From assembly GCA_002083365.1 (NCBI GenBank), contig LVWS01000032.1:62001-126000 (forward strand): DNA of 64,000 nt. The letters are read 5' to 3'. The notes beneath the pieces were generated by a model that saw only the letters and a list, made by a program, of their open reading frames with translations, did not search any database and had not been told where the DNA came from. Shown here one piece after another: positions 34,408-43,173 of the stretch (position 1 is its first letter; each line of letters begins with the position of its first letter). The stretch is from Nitrospira sp. SG-bin1. GTDB lineage: Bacteria > Nitrospirota > Nitrospiria > Nitrospirales > Nitrospiraceae. The position numbers and the translations under genes were made by a program.

Positions 34408-35627
34408 ACGGTGGAATTGTACTGGTCGGTGATGCCGCGATCATAGCGAAGGACCTGGCCCTTTTCCGCCTGAATGAGTCGCAACAAACTATAAATGGGT
34501 GAGAAGCCGGAGATTCGACGCTGATCCTGTTCTTTCTGAATGTACTGTGCGAACCCCTCAGGGTTCAGCTCTTCCACTTGCTTGAGCATTTCCAAGTCCT
34601 TCTGCATCGAACGGTGGAACGAAAAATCAGTCGGCGGCGCACTGTCGCCATAGCGCAGACCGAGATGGGCCAACTCCCCTGCCGCGATGACGCAGGCGGC
34701 CTTTCCAGACACAGCGATTGAGCTTCGTAGGGCATCGAGGAATCGATCCACTGAGTTCCGAACGGCTGGATCCTGTAAGCTCGGCGCCGAAAATGACGAC
34801 AGGATCGGGACAATCGTGAAGGGCTTGTCGATGACAGTTTGAAGAAACGGCAACTGGAATTCGATCGCATGTTCCGATCGATGCGCGATATCCTCTTCGA
34901 ACCACTCCGGTGCACCTGCCTTGAGTCGACCCATAATCGGCTGGTCCACCGGCACCATACCGAGCGGGGTCTCAAAGTCCTTGTCCGTAACGGCAAAGAA
35001 ATGTTCAAGACCGGCATGGGCGGTGCCGATGACGACATAGACGTCAGGCCGTTGTGCTTCTTGCAACTCCTTGTATCCCCACGCGTAGACCGGCCCCGCT
35101 TGTTTGAGGTCATAGGTGGGGACGGCGAGTCCCTTGATCACCTTGCCGCTATTTTCAGACGGTTTGAAATCCGGACCTTCGCCTGACGTGAAAAATGCAT
35201 CAATTTGCTTCCGCAGCTTGGCGCCGTCTGCCTCGTAGCTCCGTCCGGCAAATACCGACGGGCGAGACGGCCGTTGCCGATAATCCCTCTGAGCCTGTTG
35301 CCGTGCCTCCTCTGTTCGCGGGCCTTCCAGGAACAGCTTCCGGTCGAGATCCGCGACCAGCTGCTCGACTTTGCTCGGCATCAGGAACTCGCCGAATCGT
35401 TTCAGATACAGGGCGCCAATATCCGGGATCGAATGTTCCCCATCGAAATGTTGCACGATGAAGAAGAAATTCAGCGGAAGGACCAGTTTCTCGTTGCTCA
35501 GGCCGCTGGGGTCCCAGAGCACGATCAGCTGATCGTCCCCTTGTTTGATCGGCGAAAATTGCAAATTGCGAAGGATTGGATATTGCGTAGGATCTTTCGC
35601 GACACCGGATGTCATGGTGGAGGGCAT
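34380..35627 (-). CDS. AmmeMemoRadiSam B / MEMO1-family protein, divergent
   Basis: The protein is 415 aa against about 270 for typical family members. The extra N-terminal ~125 residues (PILRNLQFSPIKQGDDQLIV onward) resemble a PqqD-like or winged-helix module. The MEMO domain shows IGTAHAGLEHFF, ETPLGMVPVDQP, SEHAIEFQLPFL and GELAHLG. The first metal-ligand His of the family (in PHAGY) is Thr171 here, and the Cys of the RxCGxxPI motif is Ser373, while H204 and H321 remain. A dioxygenase- or iron-type site is thus probably impaired. It is the last gene of the MutL/DUF6754 operon, and its usual radical-SAM and AMMECR1 partners are absent. Confidence 0.85.
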   Translation of the reverse strand: MPSTMTSGVAKDPTQYPILRNLQFSPIKQGDDQLIVLWDPSGLSNEKLVLPLNFFFIVQHFDGEHSIPDIGALYLKRFGEFLMPSKVEQLVADLDRKLFLEGPRTEEARQQAQRDYRQRPSRPSVFAGRSYEADGAKLRKQIDAFFTSGEGPDFKPSENSGKVIKGLAVPTYDLKQAGPVYAWGYKELQEAQRPDVYVVIGTAHAGLEHFFAVTDKDFETPLGMVPVDQPIMGRLKAGAPEWFEEDIAHRSEHAIEFQLPFLQTVIDKPFTIVPILSSFSAPSLQDPAVRNSVDRFLDALRSSIAVSGKAACVIAAGELAHLGLRYGDSAPPTDFSFHRSMQKDLEMLKQVEELNPEGFAQYIQKEQDQRRISGFSPIYSLLRLIQAEKGQVLRYDRGITDQYNSTVTYASLAFF

Positions 35628-35661
35628 TGTAGGGGACGGACCGGCGCGGCTGCAACTGACC

Positions 35662-35740
35662 GAAGGCTCAGGTCGAGGCTAAGTGAAGATACGCGGGGCA
35701 ATGTCTTGCCGGCTCAACCTTAGCCTCAACCTCAACCTTC
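35662..35740. repeat. Intergenic AGGTTR palindrome, copy A
   Basis: The left arm GAAGGCTCAGGTCGAGGCTA pairs with the reverse complement of the right arm 35711-35740 at about 18 of 22 positions. The unit is a degenerate hexamer AGGTTR/AGGCTA. The stop codon of the following minus-strand gene (35732-35734) is one of the units. Confidence 0.75.
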
Positions 35741-36493
35741 TTGAGGAGGCTCCTGTCGCGCGCGCCGACTGAGGACGACGAGAGCCCCGACGATCAAGAG
35801 GGTGAGCCAGATGGTCGGCCGCCCGTACGAGTCATCCGAGAACTCGATCAAATCGGTCAACCGGCCGATCAGCAGCGACATACGAGCCATGACCGTGTAC
35901 CCAAACGCCGCGCCGAACGAAATCATGAGGAAGAGGATGCCGGTACGCGCCACCACTTTCCCCGCCCCGCTATGCTCGATCGAGAAGAAAAAGTAGAACA
36001 GGACGGAGCTGACTCCGAGCAAAATAATAATGGCATTGAGGTTGCTGGCGGGATTCAGCAGACTCATCGAGAATGTGATGCCGTCCGGCCCGGCAATCGA
36101 CAGCAACGGCCGAACCGTATCCTCGATTTGCTTCAGAATGAAGGAGGAAATGGTTCTGGGAATGGCCAGGCCCGCTCCCATCCCGACGATGAACGCGAAC
36201 GCGTATCGGGACATCCAGGCCGCCTTCGGCACATATCGGGTCAGCATCAGCGTTCCAATGGCCACGGGAATCAAAAGGGCGAACTCGCCATTGTCCAAGA
36301 TCGGATTGATGATCAGGTGCATGATCACGGTATCGTAGGTCTTCACGATCAAGTAGCCGACCGAGACTCCCACGTACAGGTGCTCGGCCAATTTGAAGAG
36401 GGAGTTGTCTTTATAGAGAAACGTGAAAATGAGGAGGGTCAACCCCGTGGCCACCCATGCCCCTACGATCAGCTCAAATGGCATGGCACCCAC
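35732..36493 (-). CDS. Polytopic membrane protein of the MutL/DUF6754 operon
   Basis: This 253-aa protein has about seven hydrophobic helices (near 8-25, 38-55, 65-85, 92-115, 145-165, 175-195 and 225-243). The first is followed by DNSLFKLAEHLYVGVSVGYL, a conserved-looking amphipathic loop. There is no signal peptide and no transporter signature that I recognise. It is the seventh gene of the operon, and its stop codon lies within an intergenic palindrome. Confidence 0.85.
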   Translation of the reverse strand: MGAMPFELIVGAWVATGLTLLIFTFLYKDNSLFKLAEHLYVGVSVGYLIVKTYDTVIMHLIINPILDNGEFALLIPVAIGTLMLTRYVPKAAWMSRYAFAFIVGMGAGLAIPRTISSFILKQIEDTVRPLLSIAGPDGITFSMSLLNPASNLNAIIILLGVSSVLFYFFFSIEHSGAGKVVARTGILFLMISFGAAFGYTVMARMSLLIGRLTDLIEFSDDSYGRPTIWLTLLIVGALVVLSRRARQEPPQEG

Positions 36494-36500
36494 CGATATG

Positions 36501-36594
36501 AAGGCAGGTTAAGGTTGAGGCTAAGGTGAAAGTCAAAACTGCGTCGGACGCTTTCTTTGCTTTGCACATTCTCAAACTCAACCTTGACCTTCCT
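36501..36594. repeat. Intergenic AGGTTR palindrome, copy B
   Basis: The left arm (36501-36535) contains AGGTTAAGGTTGAGGCTAAG and the right arm (36572-36594) its degenerate reverse complement. It fills the spacer between two membrane-protein genes. Confidence 0.75.
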
Positions 36595-37417
36595 ATCCCC
36601 TCTGCTGCCGCAGCGAAAAGTAGAACAGGTTGCACATGATCACCAGAACGATGATGGCGAGATGCGTCGCCGATTGCGCATCCATCCCGGCCACCGCTTT
36701 GCCTTTCTGTCCGATCAGGCTTTCATATTCCGCTGCGCCTCGGAGGCCGCCGATGAGACCGTTGATCTGTCCGCTCCTGAGCAACGGATACAATCCGGGG
36801 GCCATCACTCCGGTACAGCCGCCGCCGAGTTCGAACTTATACTTGTCCTTGCCGAACACATACCACTCTTCCACTCCGGGACGTCCCGCCCCTAAGCTCA
36901 CCATGTATCCGACGTCCTTCAAGCTGCGCACGCCGCTGAGAATCGGCAATTCTTTCGTCGCCCTGCCGCCATAGTCGCTGGGAAAGGCGGAATAGAGGTC
37001 CTGGCCCATGTTGATGATGACCGCCTGGCCACCGGGACTCCATCCAAGAAAGGCATAGTCCGTCCCGTATTCCTTTCCCATTTCTTTGGCGACCAGCGTT
37101 ACGAGCTGGTCCGCCATTCCGGTGCCGGACACCCACAGGGTCATCGTAATGACGCGGAGATTTTTCTTGAAGGCATGGCGCAGGAGGGCAATGGCTTGCG
37201 GGTACAGCTCCGGTTTCGACGCCGGGTCGAAATCGATCGACAAGAGGAATACCGACTGTTCCGGCAGCGACTCGATATGGTCGTACACGCCGCGGACTTC
37301 CGATGAAATTCTGATCGGTAGTCCCACCGGGTACAACAACGGCAAGAGCGTGCAAAGGCCGATCATCAGGAAGATGATCCGCCGATCGATTTTGAGCATG
37401 CGTTCCGAAAAACTCAT
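36593..37417 (-). CDS. Membrane protein with extracytoplasmic or cytoplasmic alpha/beta domain
   Basis: The 274-aa protein has one transmembrane helix near residues 14-32 and another near 248-268 (HLAIIVLVIMCNLFYFSL), with an alpha/beta domain of about 200 residues between. That domain includes SVFLLSIDFDPASKPEL, RVITMTLWVSGTGMADQLV and GGRATKELPILSGVRSLKD. This layout suggests a Rossmann-like domain tethered at both ends. No known family or active site is recognised. It is the sixth gene of the MutL/DUF6754 operon. Confidence 0.82.
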   Translation of the reverse strand: MSFSERMLKIDRRIIFLMIGLCTLLPLLYPVGLPIRISSEVRGVYDHIESLPEQSVFLLSIDFDPASKPELYPQAIALLRHAFKKNLRVITMTLWVSGTGMADQLVTLVAKEMGKEYGTDYAFLGWSPGGQAVIINMGQDLYSAFPSDYGGRATKELPILSGVRSLKDVGYMVSLGAGRPGVEEWYVFGKDKYKFELGGGCTGVMAPGLYPLLRSGQINGLIGGLRGAAEYESLIGQKGKAVAGMDAQSATHLAIIVLVIMCNLFYFSLRQQRG

Positions 37418-37433
37418 GTGGCGTTCCTGCAGT

Positions 37434-37492
37434 GTGACGCGTCTTTCGCGAGAAAGGGTTTGCGCGTCACGAGAGACGAACCACGCTTCACG
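37434..37492. repeat. Intergenic palindrome of GTGACGC-like units
   Basis: GTGACGCG (left) pairs with CGCGTCAC (right), and further degenerate copies (GTGAAGCG on the complementary strand) extend the arms. It occupies the spacer between two membrane-protein genes and uses a different unit from the AGGTTR family. Confidence 0.5.
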
Positions 37493-38143
37493 TTATTCCT
37501 TACTTCCACCGAGATACGACCGTTCTACGCCGAAGATGATCTTGAACGACAAGGCCACGGCCCCGAGACTGACCCCGATGAGAATAGCCCGGCGTACTGA
37601 CGCGTTGAGCACATTTAGAATCCATGACGACACATCGCCGCTCAAGGGAATCAAATACTCGCCTAAGGGCACCCGTCCCATCATGACGATCATGGCCGCG
37701 ACCAAGAGCACCGCCGCTTCGCGACTCTTGGCTCGGAAGGAACGATAGGCCGCGGAGGCGATAAAGAAGGCCAAGATGGCAAACATGGTCCCTTGCAGCG
37801 GCACCATCATATAGTTGTAGACCCACCCGAATGCGGTCATGGCCCCTTCAAGGCTTTCCTTTCCGTTGGCCCACAGGCCGGCTGCAATGGTGCCAAGCAT
37901 CCCGGCATAGAGCACGAGGCTATAGCCCCACCCTGCTTCTTGCCGTTTGATCTTGACGGCATGTTGATGAAAGAGACTGGTCACGCCCAAGACCAATGCG
38001 AACCCACCGATGATCTGGAGCCACTTCGTGGCCGATGTGAGCATCTGTTCCGACGCCGGATGTGGGACATAGTACTGGGCAGCAAAGAGCAGACCGGTGA
38101 CGAGGGTGATCAAGAGGGGAAGTTGTCGGCGTAGAAAGATCAT
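37493..38143 (-). CDS. Polytopic membrane protein of the MutL/DUF6754 operon
   Basis: The protein is 216 aa from the ATG at 38143, which overlaps the upstream stop as ATGA (38140-38143); the frame is open to 38182, but the coupled start is preferred. Six helices are likely, starting with LPLLITLVTGLLFAAQYYV. Loops are short, with charged SFRAKSREA and NGKESLEGA segments. No family signature is recognised. It is the fifth gene of the operon. Confidence 0.83.
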   Translation of the reverse strand: MIFLRRQLPLLITLVTGLLFAAQYYVPHPASEQMLTSATKWLQIIGGFALVLGVTSLFHQHAVKIKRQEAGWGYSLVLYAGMLGTIAAGLWANGKESLEGAMTAFGWVYNYMMVPLQGTMFAILAFFIASAAYRSFRAKSREAAVLLVAAMIVMMGRVPLGEYLIPLSGDVSSWILNVLNASVRRAILIGVSLGAVALSFKIIFGVERSYLGGSKE

Positions 38144-39408
38144 TTCAAGTCCCTGAAAAAGTCGAGGAATATGTGAGGCCATTGCGCGCCGGTCACGACT
38201 CCAACCGTCGCCAACGCGGTTCCCACGGCAATAGTCGTCAGGATCACCGCCTTTCCGATATCCTGACCGCGGAGCGTTCCGATCTGGACCGGCTCTTTGG
38301 AAAGATAGGCGCTGGCGGCATAGAGCTCTTCACCGATCAACGTGTAATCACACGTCGTCACGAAGAACGGCAACTGGTGATCCGAGTCGGTCCCCGCGAT
38401 CTGAATAGCGCCGGTACTGGCGCCGGTCTCCGTCAGAAGCAAGGACTCGGCAAAATAGGCCCCCATGAAAAAGTTGGCCGCCGGTTTCTTCCGCAGCATG
38501 ATCCCGTCCACCGCCGCCGTGTAGCTGAATTGATCGGCGGTGATGAAAAAGTTGGCGTCTTCCTTAAAGAGATCGGGTTTTCCTGCTTCCAGATAGGCTT
38601 GCTTGGTAATCTCCTGGCAAACCGCCATCGTGATGGGCTCGCGATGGGGCACCAACAGTTCGGTTTCATACAACGCCGCCCGTTTCGCGACCTTCCCCAA
38701 GATGACCGCGGCGGCGATGGTCGACGGGTCATGCAGGTCATGTGCGCCGGTCAGATACAGGATCGGCTTGCCCAGCTCGGTCGCGCGTCCGATCGCCTCA
38801 TCCACCGCGTCGAGACCTGGAATTCGACGCAGAAAGATCTCGTTTCGCTTCGCATGGCTGATCGTATAAAAGACCAGTCCACCGAACGAGACGGCAATGA
38901 CGAGATTGTTGAGCTGATTCCAGTTAAACCAATTGGCAACCGGTGTGGCGACATGGATGGAGCTGAATTCACGCCCATCGGCTTGAACGGTGGCGACAGC
39001 GACGGCATAGGGCGTGCCATCCTTGATCTCGATATCCTTTATACTTCTTACAACCGCCTGGTGCCAGGTTTTATCGACGGTCCTTGTCCACCAGGCTGTT
39101 TTCGTGTCTCTGACGTATTTGGTGTTCGCCGGAAATTCCGCGATGATCGTCAGCGCCGCGGGGTCGGTGACGGCCGCATTGCCGATGAGGACCTGATAAC
39201 GGACATCCGGACCATCCCACGGAGCAGGATCCCACTGGACCGTGAGGCTCCCACCTCCATCACTCGGCGTATCCAAGACCCGCACTTCTTGTGGAGCCGT
39301 TGCCGTCGGCTGTGCACATACGGGGGAACTAGCGGCCAAACACACCAACGTCCAGAGTACTGTAGAGGCCTGTCGCATGAGTGGTAAGTGTTGCGTCATG
39401 AACCTCAT
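38140..39408 (-). CDS. DUF6754-like membrane protein with N-terminal fibronectin-III domain
   Basis: The 422-aa protein starts with a signal sequence (to about residue 33). Residues ~38-155 form a fibronectin type III-like sandwich (EVRVLDTPSDGGGSLTVQWD), so this part is extracytoplasmic. A transmembrane helix follows (~170-185, NLVIAVSFGGLVFYTI). A large cytoplasmic domain of the DUF6754 type includes AIGRATELGKPILYLTGA, ANFFITADQFSYTAAVDGIM and AGTDSDHQLPFFVTTCDYTL, and a final helix lies near 390-410. The function of the family is unknown. Start and stop both overlap neighbours by the ATGA rule, so it is translated in step with them. Confidence 0.85.
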   Translation of the reverse strand: MRFMTQHLPLMRQASTVLWTLVCLAASSPVCAQPTATAPQEVRVLDTPSDGGGSLTVQWDPAPWDGPDVRYQVLIGNAAVTDPAALTIIAEFPANTKYVRDTKTAWWTRTVDKTWHQAVVRSIKDIEIKDGTPYAVAVATVQADGREFSSIHVATPVANWFNWNQLNNLVIAVSFGGLVFYTISHAKRNEIFLRRIPGLDAVDEAIGRATELGKPILYLTGAHDLHDPSTIAAAVILGKVAKRAALYETELLVPHREPITMAVCQEITKQAYLEAGKPDLFKEDANFFITADQFSYTAAVDGIMLRKKPAANFFMGAYFAESLLLTETGASTGAIQIAGTDSDHQLPFFVTTCDYTLIGEELYAASAYLSKEPVQIGTLRGQDIGKAVILTTIAVGTALATVGVVTGAQWPHIFLDFFRDLK

Positions 39409-40529
39409 GCTCCCTCGATGACCTCGATGTTCGTCCGTGGAATGACCACGTTCTTTCCATCGGCAAAGGTTACTTCCAAGACGCGCACTTCGCTCTCCGT
39501 GGGAATCTTGGTCAGTTCTGACGGAAGAGCCGACACTTCGCCGATGCGGCCGAATAAAGGATCACGAATGATGCGAACCGGATCACCGAGACGAATCCCC
39601 TCTCGTTGAGACTGAGACGCGGCTTTTGTTTTTCCGTCTTCCTGTGGAACAATGATCTCGGGACGAATCACTCCCGCCCTGATCTGGGTGGCACCCGAAA
39701 TCGACGCTTTCCGGCCGGCATGGGTGGAGAGCAGCTTAAAGGTCTTAGCCGCCATCGGAATCGTCCCAAAGCCTTCGGTTAAGATCAACGTGAACCCTAC
39801 CTGTTCCGTCCCGGTGATGGCCACGCCAAGGTCATACCCCAATAGGGCGCGTAGATCTTCATCGTGAATCCCGCCGACAACCAATCCGGCCACGCCGACG
39901 GCCTTGGCCTGCTTCATTGCTTCGGCAGAGAGAAACGATCCCCCAACCACGACTTTTCCCTTCATGGTTGGATTCAGATGATCCGGCGACAACGGCTCGT
40001 CAGGACTCTTGACCGCCATCGCAAGCTCACCGGAGGTCTCCCCGCCGATACCGAAGATTCCCTGGACGAGGCTACAAGTCGTCTCGACGACGACTCCCTG
40101 CCGTGGAATCGTTTCAAGGATCGTTCCGTCCACATAGGCCAGCAGCTGAAGGATCCGGGGAGGTTCGCGCAAGAGGACTTGTCCCGTCACCGTCGATACC
40201 GATTCGACCTTGCCTGCAACCGGCGAACGAACCTCCGTTTTGAACCATTTGATCAGCGGCTTGTTCTCCGCGAGGATTTCATCTCGCTCGACGGAGTCGC
40301 CTTCTTGCTTGATTAAGTACTCTTTGATTTCTCCCGGAGCCACACTGAGCTGATTGGCGAGATTGATGGGGAATACTTTCCCCGGCAGCTCGGCTCGGGC
40401 CACGACATGATCGGAACGCACCCTGTCACCGACATCGACCACCACCGTCCCCGGCAGAGGCAACATGCGCCGACGGCGAACGACCGTATGATCGGTAACC
40501 GTGAGGCCGGGAGTGTAACTGTGAGCCAT
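39405..40529 (-). CDS. Soluble protein with barrel-sandwich and KOW-like domains
   Basis: The 374-aa protein has near its N-terminus (residues ~15-115) a barrel-sandwich hybrid pattern, PLPGTVVVDVGDRVRSDHVV and VRSPVAGKVESVSTVTGQVL. This resembles lipoyl/biotinyl or RnfC-type domains but lacks an obvious modified lysine motif. Residues 180-270 form an alpha/beta part (GVAGLVVGGIHDEDLRALLG). The C-terminal 60 residues look like a KOW motif (GDPVRIIRDPLFGRIGEV). It is coupled to the DUF6754 gene by ATGA. It probably links the MutL-like ATPase to the membrane proteins; this is inference. Confidence 0.82.
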   Translation of the reverse strand: MAHSYTPGLTVTDHTVVRRRRMLPLPGTVVVDVGDRVRSDHVVARAELPGKVFPINLANQLSVAPGEIKEYLIKQEGDSVERDEILAENKPLIKWFKTEVRSPVAGKVESVSTVTGQVLLREPPRILQLLAYVDGTILETIPRQGVVVETTCSLVQGIFGIGGETSGELAMAVKSPDEPLSPDHLNPTMKGKVVVGGSFLSAEAMKQAKAVGVAGLVVGGIHDEDLRALLGYDLGVAITGTEQVGFTLILTEGFGTIPMAAKTFKLLSTHAGRKASISGATQIRAGVIRPEIIVPQEDGKTKAASQSQREGIRLGDPVRIIRDPLFGRIGEVSALPSELTKIPTESEVRVLEVTFADGKNVVIPRTNIEVIEGA

Positions 40530-40536
40530 GAGAAAA

Positions 40537-40624
40537 GGGCGAGGTTTAGGTCGAGGTCAAGGGATAGAACCATAATCTATCTAAACTGTCGGCTCAACCT
40601 TGGCCTTAGCCTCAACCTCCTTTC
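40537..40624. repeat. Intergenic AGGTTR palindrome, copy C
   Basis: The left arm GAGGTTTAGGTCGAGGTCAA and the right arm (40591-40624) are reverse complements at about 17 of 22 positions. The stop codon of the MutL-like gene (TGA at 40612-40614) is part of the right arm. Confidence 0.75.
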
Positions 40625-42447
40625 GGGTAAAGGTCCACTGCGCTGAACCATTTCGTGAGAGCGGCCACACGGCCTGCTTCGTCGGTCGGAAGTTTGAGCG
40701 GTCGGCCACGGCCATCGAGCAAGAGCCCTACCACGCCGCCATGGACTTCCTTTGTGACCGCCGCGCCGGCTCCCGCACCCATATTGATTCCTTTAGCCGC
40801 CGGCTGCACCGTGATCGTGGCCTGCTTGCCTGACTCCAACGGAAACAGCTTCAATTCGCCGAACTTCAATCGCTCTCTTGTGGTCTTCCCGTCGGCCCAA
40901 GTGATTTCATAGTCGGCACACACATCACCGTCTTTCCCCTGTCCGATCGGCGCGACGCAGGTCCCCAGATAGATCATGCAATCTCGGACGAACACGTCGG
41001 TCGCGGCCTTCTCGTTGATCGTGGAGAGCACGCCGAGATGCGGCATCATGAAGATGCTGTCGACCGACAATCTCGTGCAGCCCATCGGCTCATAGGCATC
41101 GACCATCATCAGCATCGACTGGATCCGCCGCGGAGCGTGAGAGAGAATTCCACCGCTTCCGACGATCAAATCCAGCTTCAACATGTCGATCAACGTCTTG
41201 CCGGAGGTCTGTTGCTCAAAGACATCAGAAATCGTCCGCTCTTGCTGCACGCCCTTTAGCCCTGTCGCCAGCGATTTATGATGAATCAAGGCCAGCCGCA
41301 AGGCTTCCCGCGCGATCGCCTGTTCGATTTGCAACTCATCGAGAGTCTGCGGAATGGTCGTCGGACGGATCATCTTGTTCTTGATGCGATTGCGCAGGGT
41401 CTGCTCATCGATCGAGAACGGCACCCAGCGCATGATGTTGGCCAGTCCCGCTTCAGCGAGCACATTGGACACGCTGTACGACATGCCGAGATTGGCGCTG
41501 ACCGTCCGGTTGAATACGCCGTCGAAGACCGAAAAGACGTCCGTCGTGGCTCCACCGATATCCACGCCGATCAGATTCAAATGCTCCCGTTTGGCGATCG
41601 TCTCCATGATGAGACCGACCGCGGCGGGCGTCGGCATGATGGGCGCTCCGGCCATGTCGATGAGTTTCTTGTAGCCGGGAGCCTGCTGCATGACATGTTC
41701 GAGAAACAGGTCGTGAATCTTGTTCCGCGCCGGCGCCAGATTTTCTCGCTCGAGGACCGGTCGGATGTTCTCGGTGACAACCAGCGCCGTTTTGTCTTCC
41801 AGAATCTTTTTGACTTGCGGTTGCGCTTCCTTGTTGCCGGCGTAGATCAGCGGCAACTTGTAGGTCACCCCGAACCGTGGCCGTGGCTCCGCCGCCGCCA
41901 CATATTCGGCCATCTCGACCACATGCGTCACCGCTCCTCCATCCGTCCCACCCGACATCAGAATCATGTCCGGCCTCATGGATCGGATGCGCTCGATCTT
42001 TTCATGCGGTAGTCGGCCGTCGTTGGCTGCCAAGACATCGATGACGATGGCCCCGGCGCCTAACGCCGCGCGTTGTGCGCTCTCCCCCGTCATGTTCTGG
42101 ACGACGCCGGTCACCATCATCTGCAACCCCCCGCCGGCGCTGCTGGTCGAAATGTAGATATCCACCCCAGCCTTGTCGTCACGGCAGGGCGTGATGATCT
42201 TGTCGCCGTCTAAAATCTTTCGACCGGAGAGTTCTTCGATTTCCGCGATGGCATTGAGCACGCCGCGCGTCACATCTTCGAACGGCGCTTCCACCGTCGT
42301 CGGCGCTTCACCGCGATGGGTCTGCCGATATTCGTCGCCGACTTTTTCGATGAGAATGGCTTTGGTGGTGGTGCTGCCGCAATCGGTGGCGACAATCACG
42401 TTGAGAGGGCGATCGATCTTGGGAGGGGTGGAGGCCGAAGCCGTCAT
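40612..42447 (-). CDS. MutL/GlmL-like ASKHA-superfamily ATPase
   Basis: This 611-aa protein belongs to the family of MutL/GlmL, the actin-fold proteins found beside B12-dependent glutamate mutase and thought to help its reactivation. The ATPase motifs are all visible: phosphate-1 ATDCGSTTTKA (about 20-30), phosphate-2 IGVDIGGATTDVFSVFDG (about 290-310), and adenosine IVGSGGILSHAPR. The frame MMPHLGVLS and VDAYEPMGCTRL near the end are typical of the family. No mutase subunit gene is present, so it probably serves another machine made of the neighbouring operon genes. The start overlaps the upstream stop by ATGA. Confidence 0.9.
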   Translation of the reverse strand: MTASASTPPKIDRPLNVIVATDCGSTTTKAILIEKVGDEYRQTHRGEAPTTVEAPFEDVTRGVLNAIAEIEELSGRKILDGDKIITPCRDDKAGVDIYISTSSAGGGLQMMVTGVVQNMTGESAQRAALGAGAIVIDVLAANDGRLPHEKIERIRSMRPDMILMSGGTDGGAVTHVVEMAEYVAAAEPRPRFGVTYKLPLIYAGNKEAQPQVKKILEDKTALVVTENIRPVLERENLAPARNKIHDLFLEHVMQQAPGYKKLIDMAGAPIMPTPAAVGLIMETIAKREHLNLIGVDIGGATTDVFSVFDGVFNRTVSANLGMSYSVSNVLAEAGLANIMRWVPFSIDEQTLRNRIKNKMIRPTTIPQTLDELQIEQAIAREALRLALIHHKSLATGLKGVQQERTISDVFEQQTSGKTLIDMLKLDLIVGSGGILSHAPRRIQSMLMMVDAYEPMGCTRLSVDSIFMMPHLGVLSTINEKAATDVFVRDCMIYLGTCVAPIGQGKDGDVCADYEITWADGKTTRERLKFGELKLFPLESGKQATITVQPAAKGINMGAGAGAAVTKEVHGGVVGLLLDGRGRPLKLPTDEAGRVAALTKWFSAVDLYPKGG

Positions 42448-42815
42448 TGAGCCGTTGCTCCCTTTGGAGCAGACTTGGCTTCAATGATGGCAATCAAGCG
42501 AGTGACGGTGTCCCGGCGCTCGAGCAATCGCGCGACCTGTTCGACTTCTTTGACGTTGAACGCGCAATCAATAATCGGCGTGATGAAATGCAGGGCCTGA
42601 CTGCCCAGAAAATTCATGGGGCCCATCGATTCGAGGAACATCGTCGCCGGCGCCGCCATGCCGCGTTTCACGATCGTCTCGGCAATCCGCTCGAGCAACT
42701 GGATATCTTCGATGGCGAGGGGCTCGGTCTCGGGCTGAACGGCAAACGCATGGCGTAAACCGGCTCGCACTTTGGCCAGTTGTTCCGCTGCATTTCCCTT
42801 GAAAGGCGATCGCAT
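42444..42815 (-). CDS. Small conserved helical protein heading the MutL-like operon
   Basis: The 123-aa soluble protein is all-helical. The middle contains AAPATMFLESMGPMNFLGSQ and ALHFITPIIDCAF, a stretch that looks under constraint, with a hydrophobic face suited to bind a partner or the membrane. No family name is known to me. It starts the operon and its stop overlaps the MutL-like start (42444-42447), so the two are translated in a fixed ratio. Confidence 0.8.
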   Translation of the reverse strand: MRSPFKGNAAEQLAKVRAGLRHAFAVQPETEPLAIEDIQLLERIAETIVKRGMAAPATMFLESMGPMNFLGSQALHFITPIIDCAFNVKEVEQVARLLERRDTVTRLIAIIEAKSAPKGATAQ

Positions 42816-42871
42816 AAGTGCAGGCCGGACAAGGTAATTGGTACTTAACGACTGAGTTCCATAGCTGATCG

Positions 42872-43090
42872 CTACTTTGACACAGGGCCGGACTCTACAT
42901 CTCGCTTGTACTGCTCGTGGGAGATGGATGCATTGGACAAGCAGCGGTTTCTCGCTTGGATATCATCGATCCTGAAGCATTCGTGTTCCTGCCAGGCTTG
43001 ACCGGTCTGATACAGCTGTTTCGACGAGCATCCGGCGAGCGCAACAGTGCCCAGCATAAGTAGCCAAATGAAAATAGAGAGCAATCGCAT
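42872..43090 (-). CDS. Small lipoprotein
   Basis: The 72-aa protein has a type II signal peptide, with hydrophobic residues 4-18 and lipobox LAGC at about 17-20. The mature part is about 52 aa and contains CF...RC, a possible disulphide, and a basic/acidic mix. It is probably an outer-membrane-anchored small protein; the function is unknown. It stands alone ahead of the MutL-like operon on the same strand. Confidence 0.75.
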   Translation of the reverse strand: MRLLSIFIWLLMLGTVALAGCSSKQLYQTGQAWQEHECFRIDDIQARNRCLSNASISHEQYKRDVESGPVSK

Positions 43091-43173
43091 AAGCGTGAGG
43101 TCGGATCAGGTGAACCAAGAACGGGTGGCATTATAGGAAGGGGGTGAAGGAGAGTCAACGAAAAGGGACCGAA

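Noticed and set aside
39405..42447. Glutamate mutase operon
   Set aside because: Only a MutL-like gene is present. There is no cobalamin-binding small subunit or catalytic large subunit nearby.
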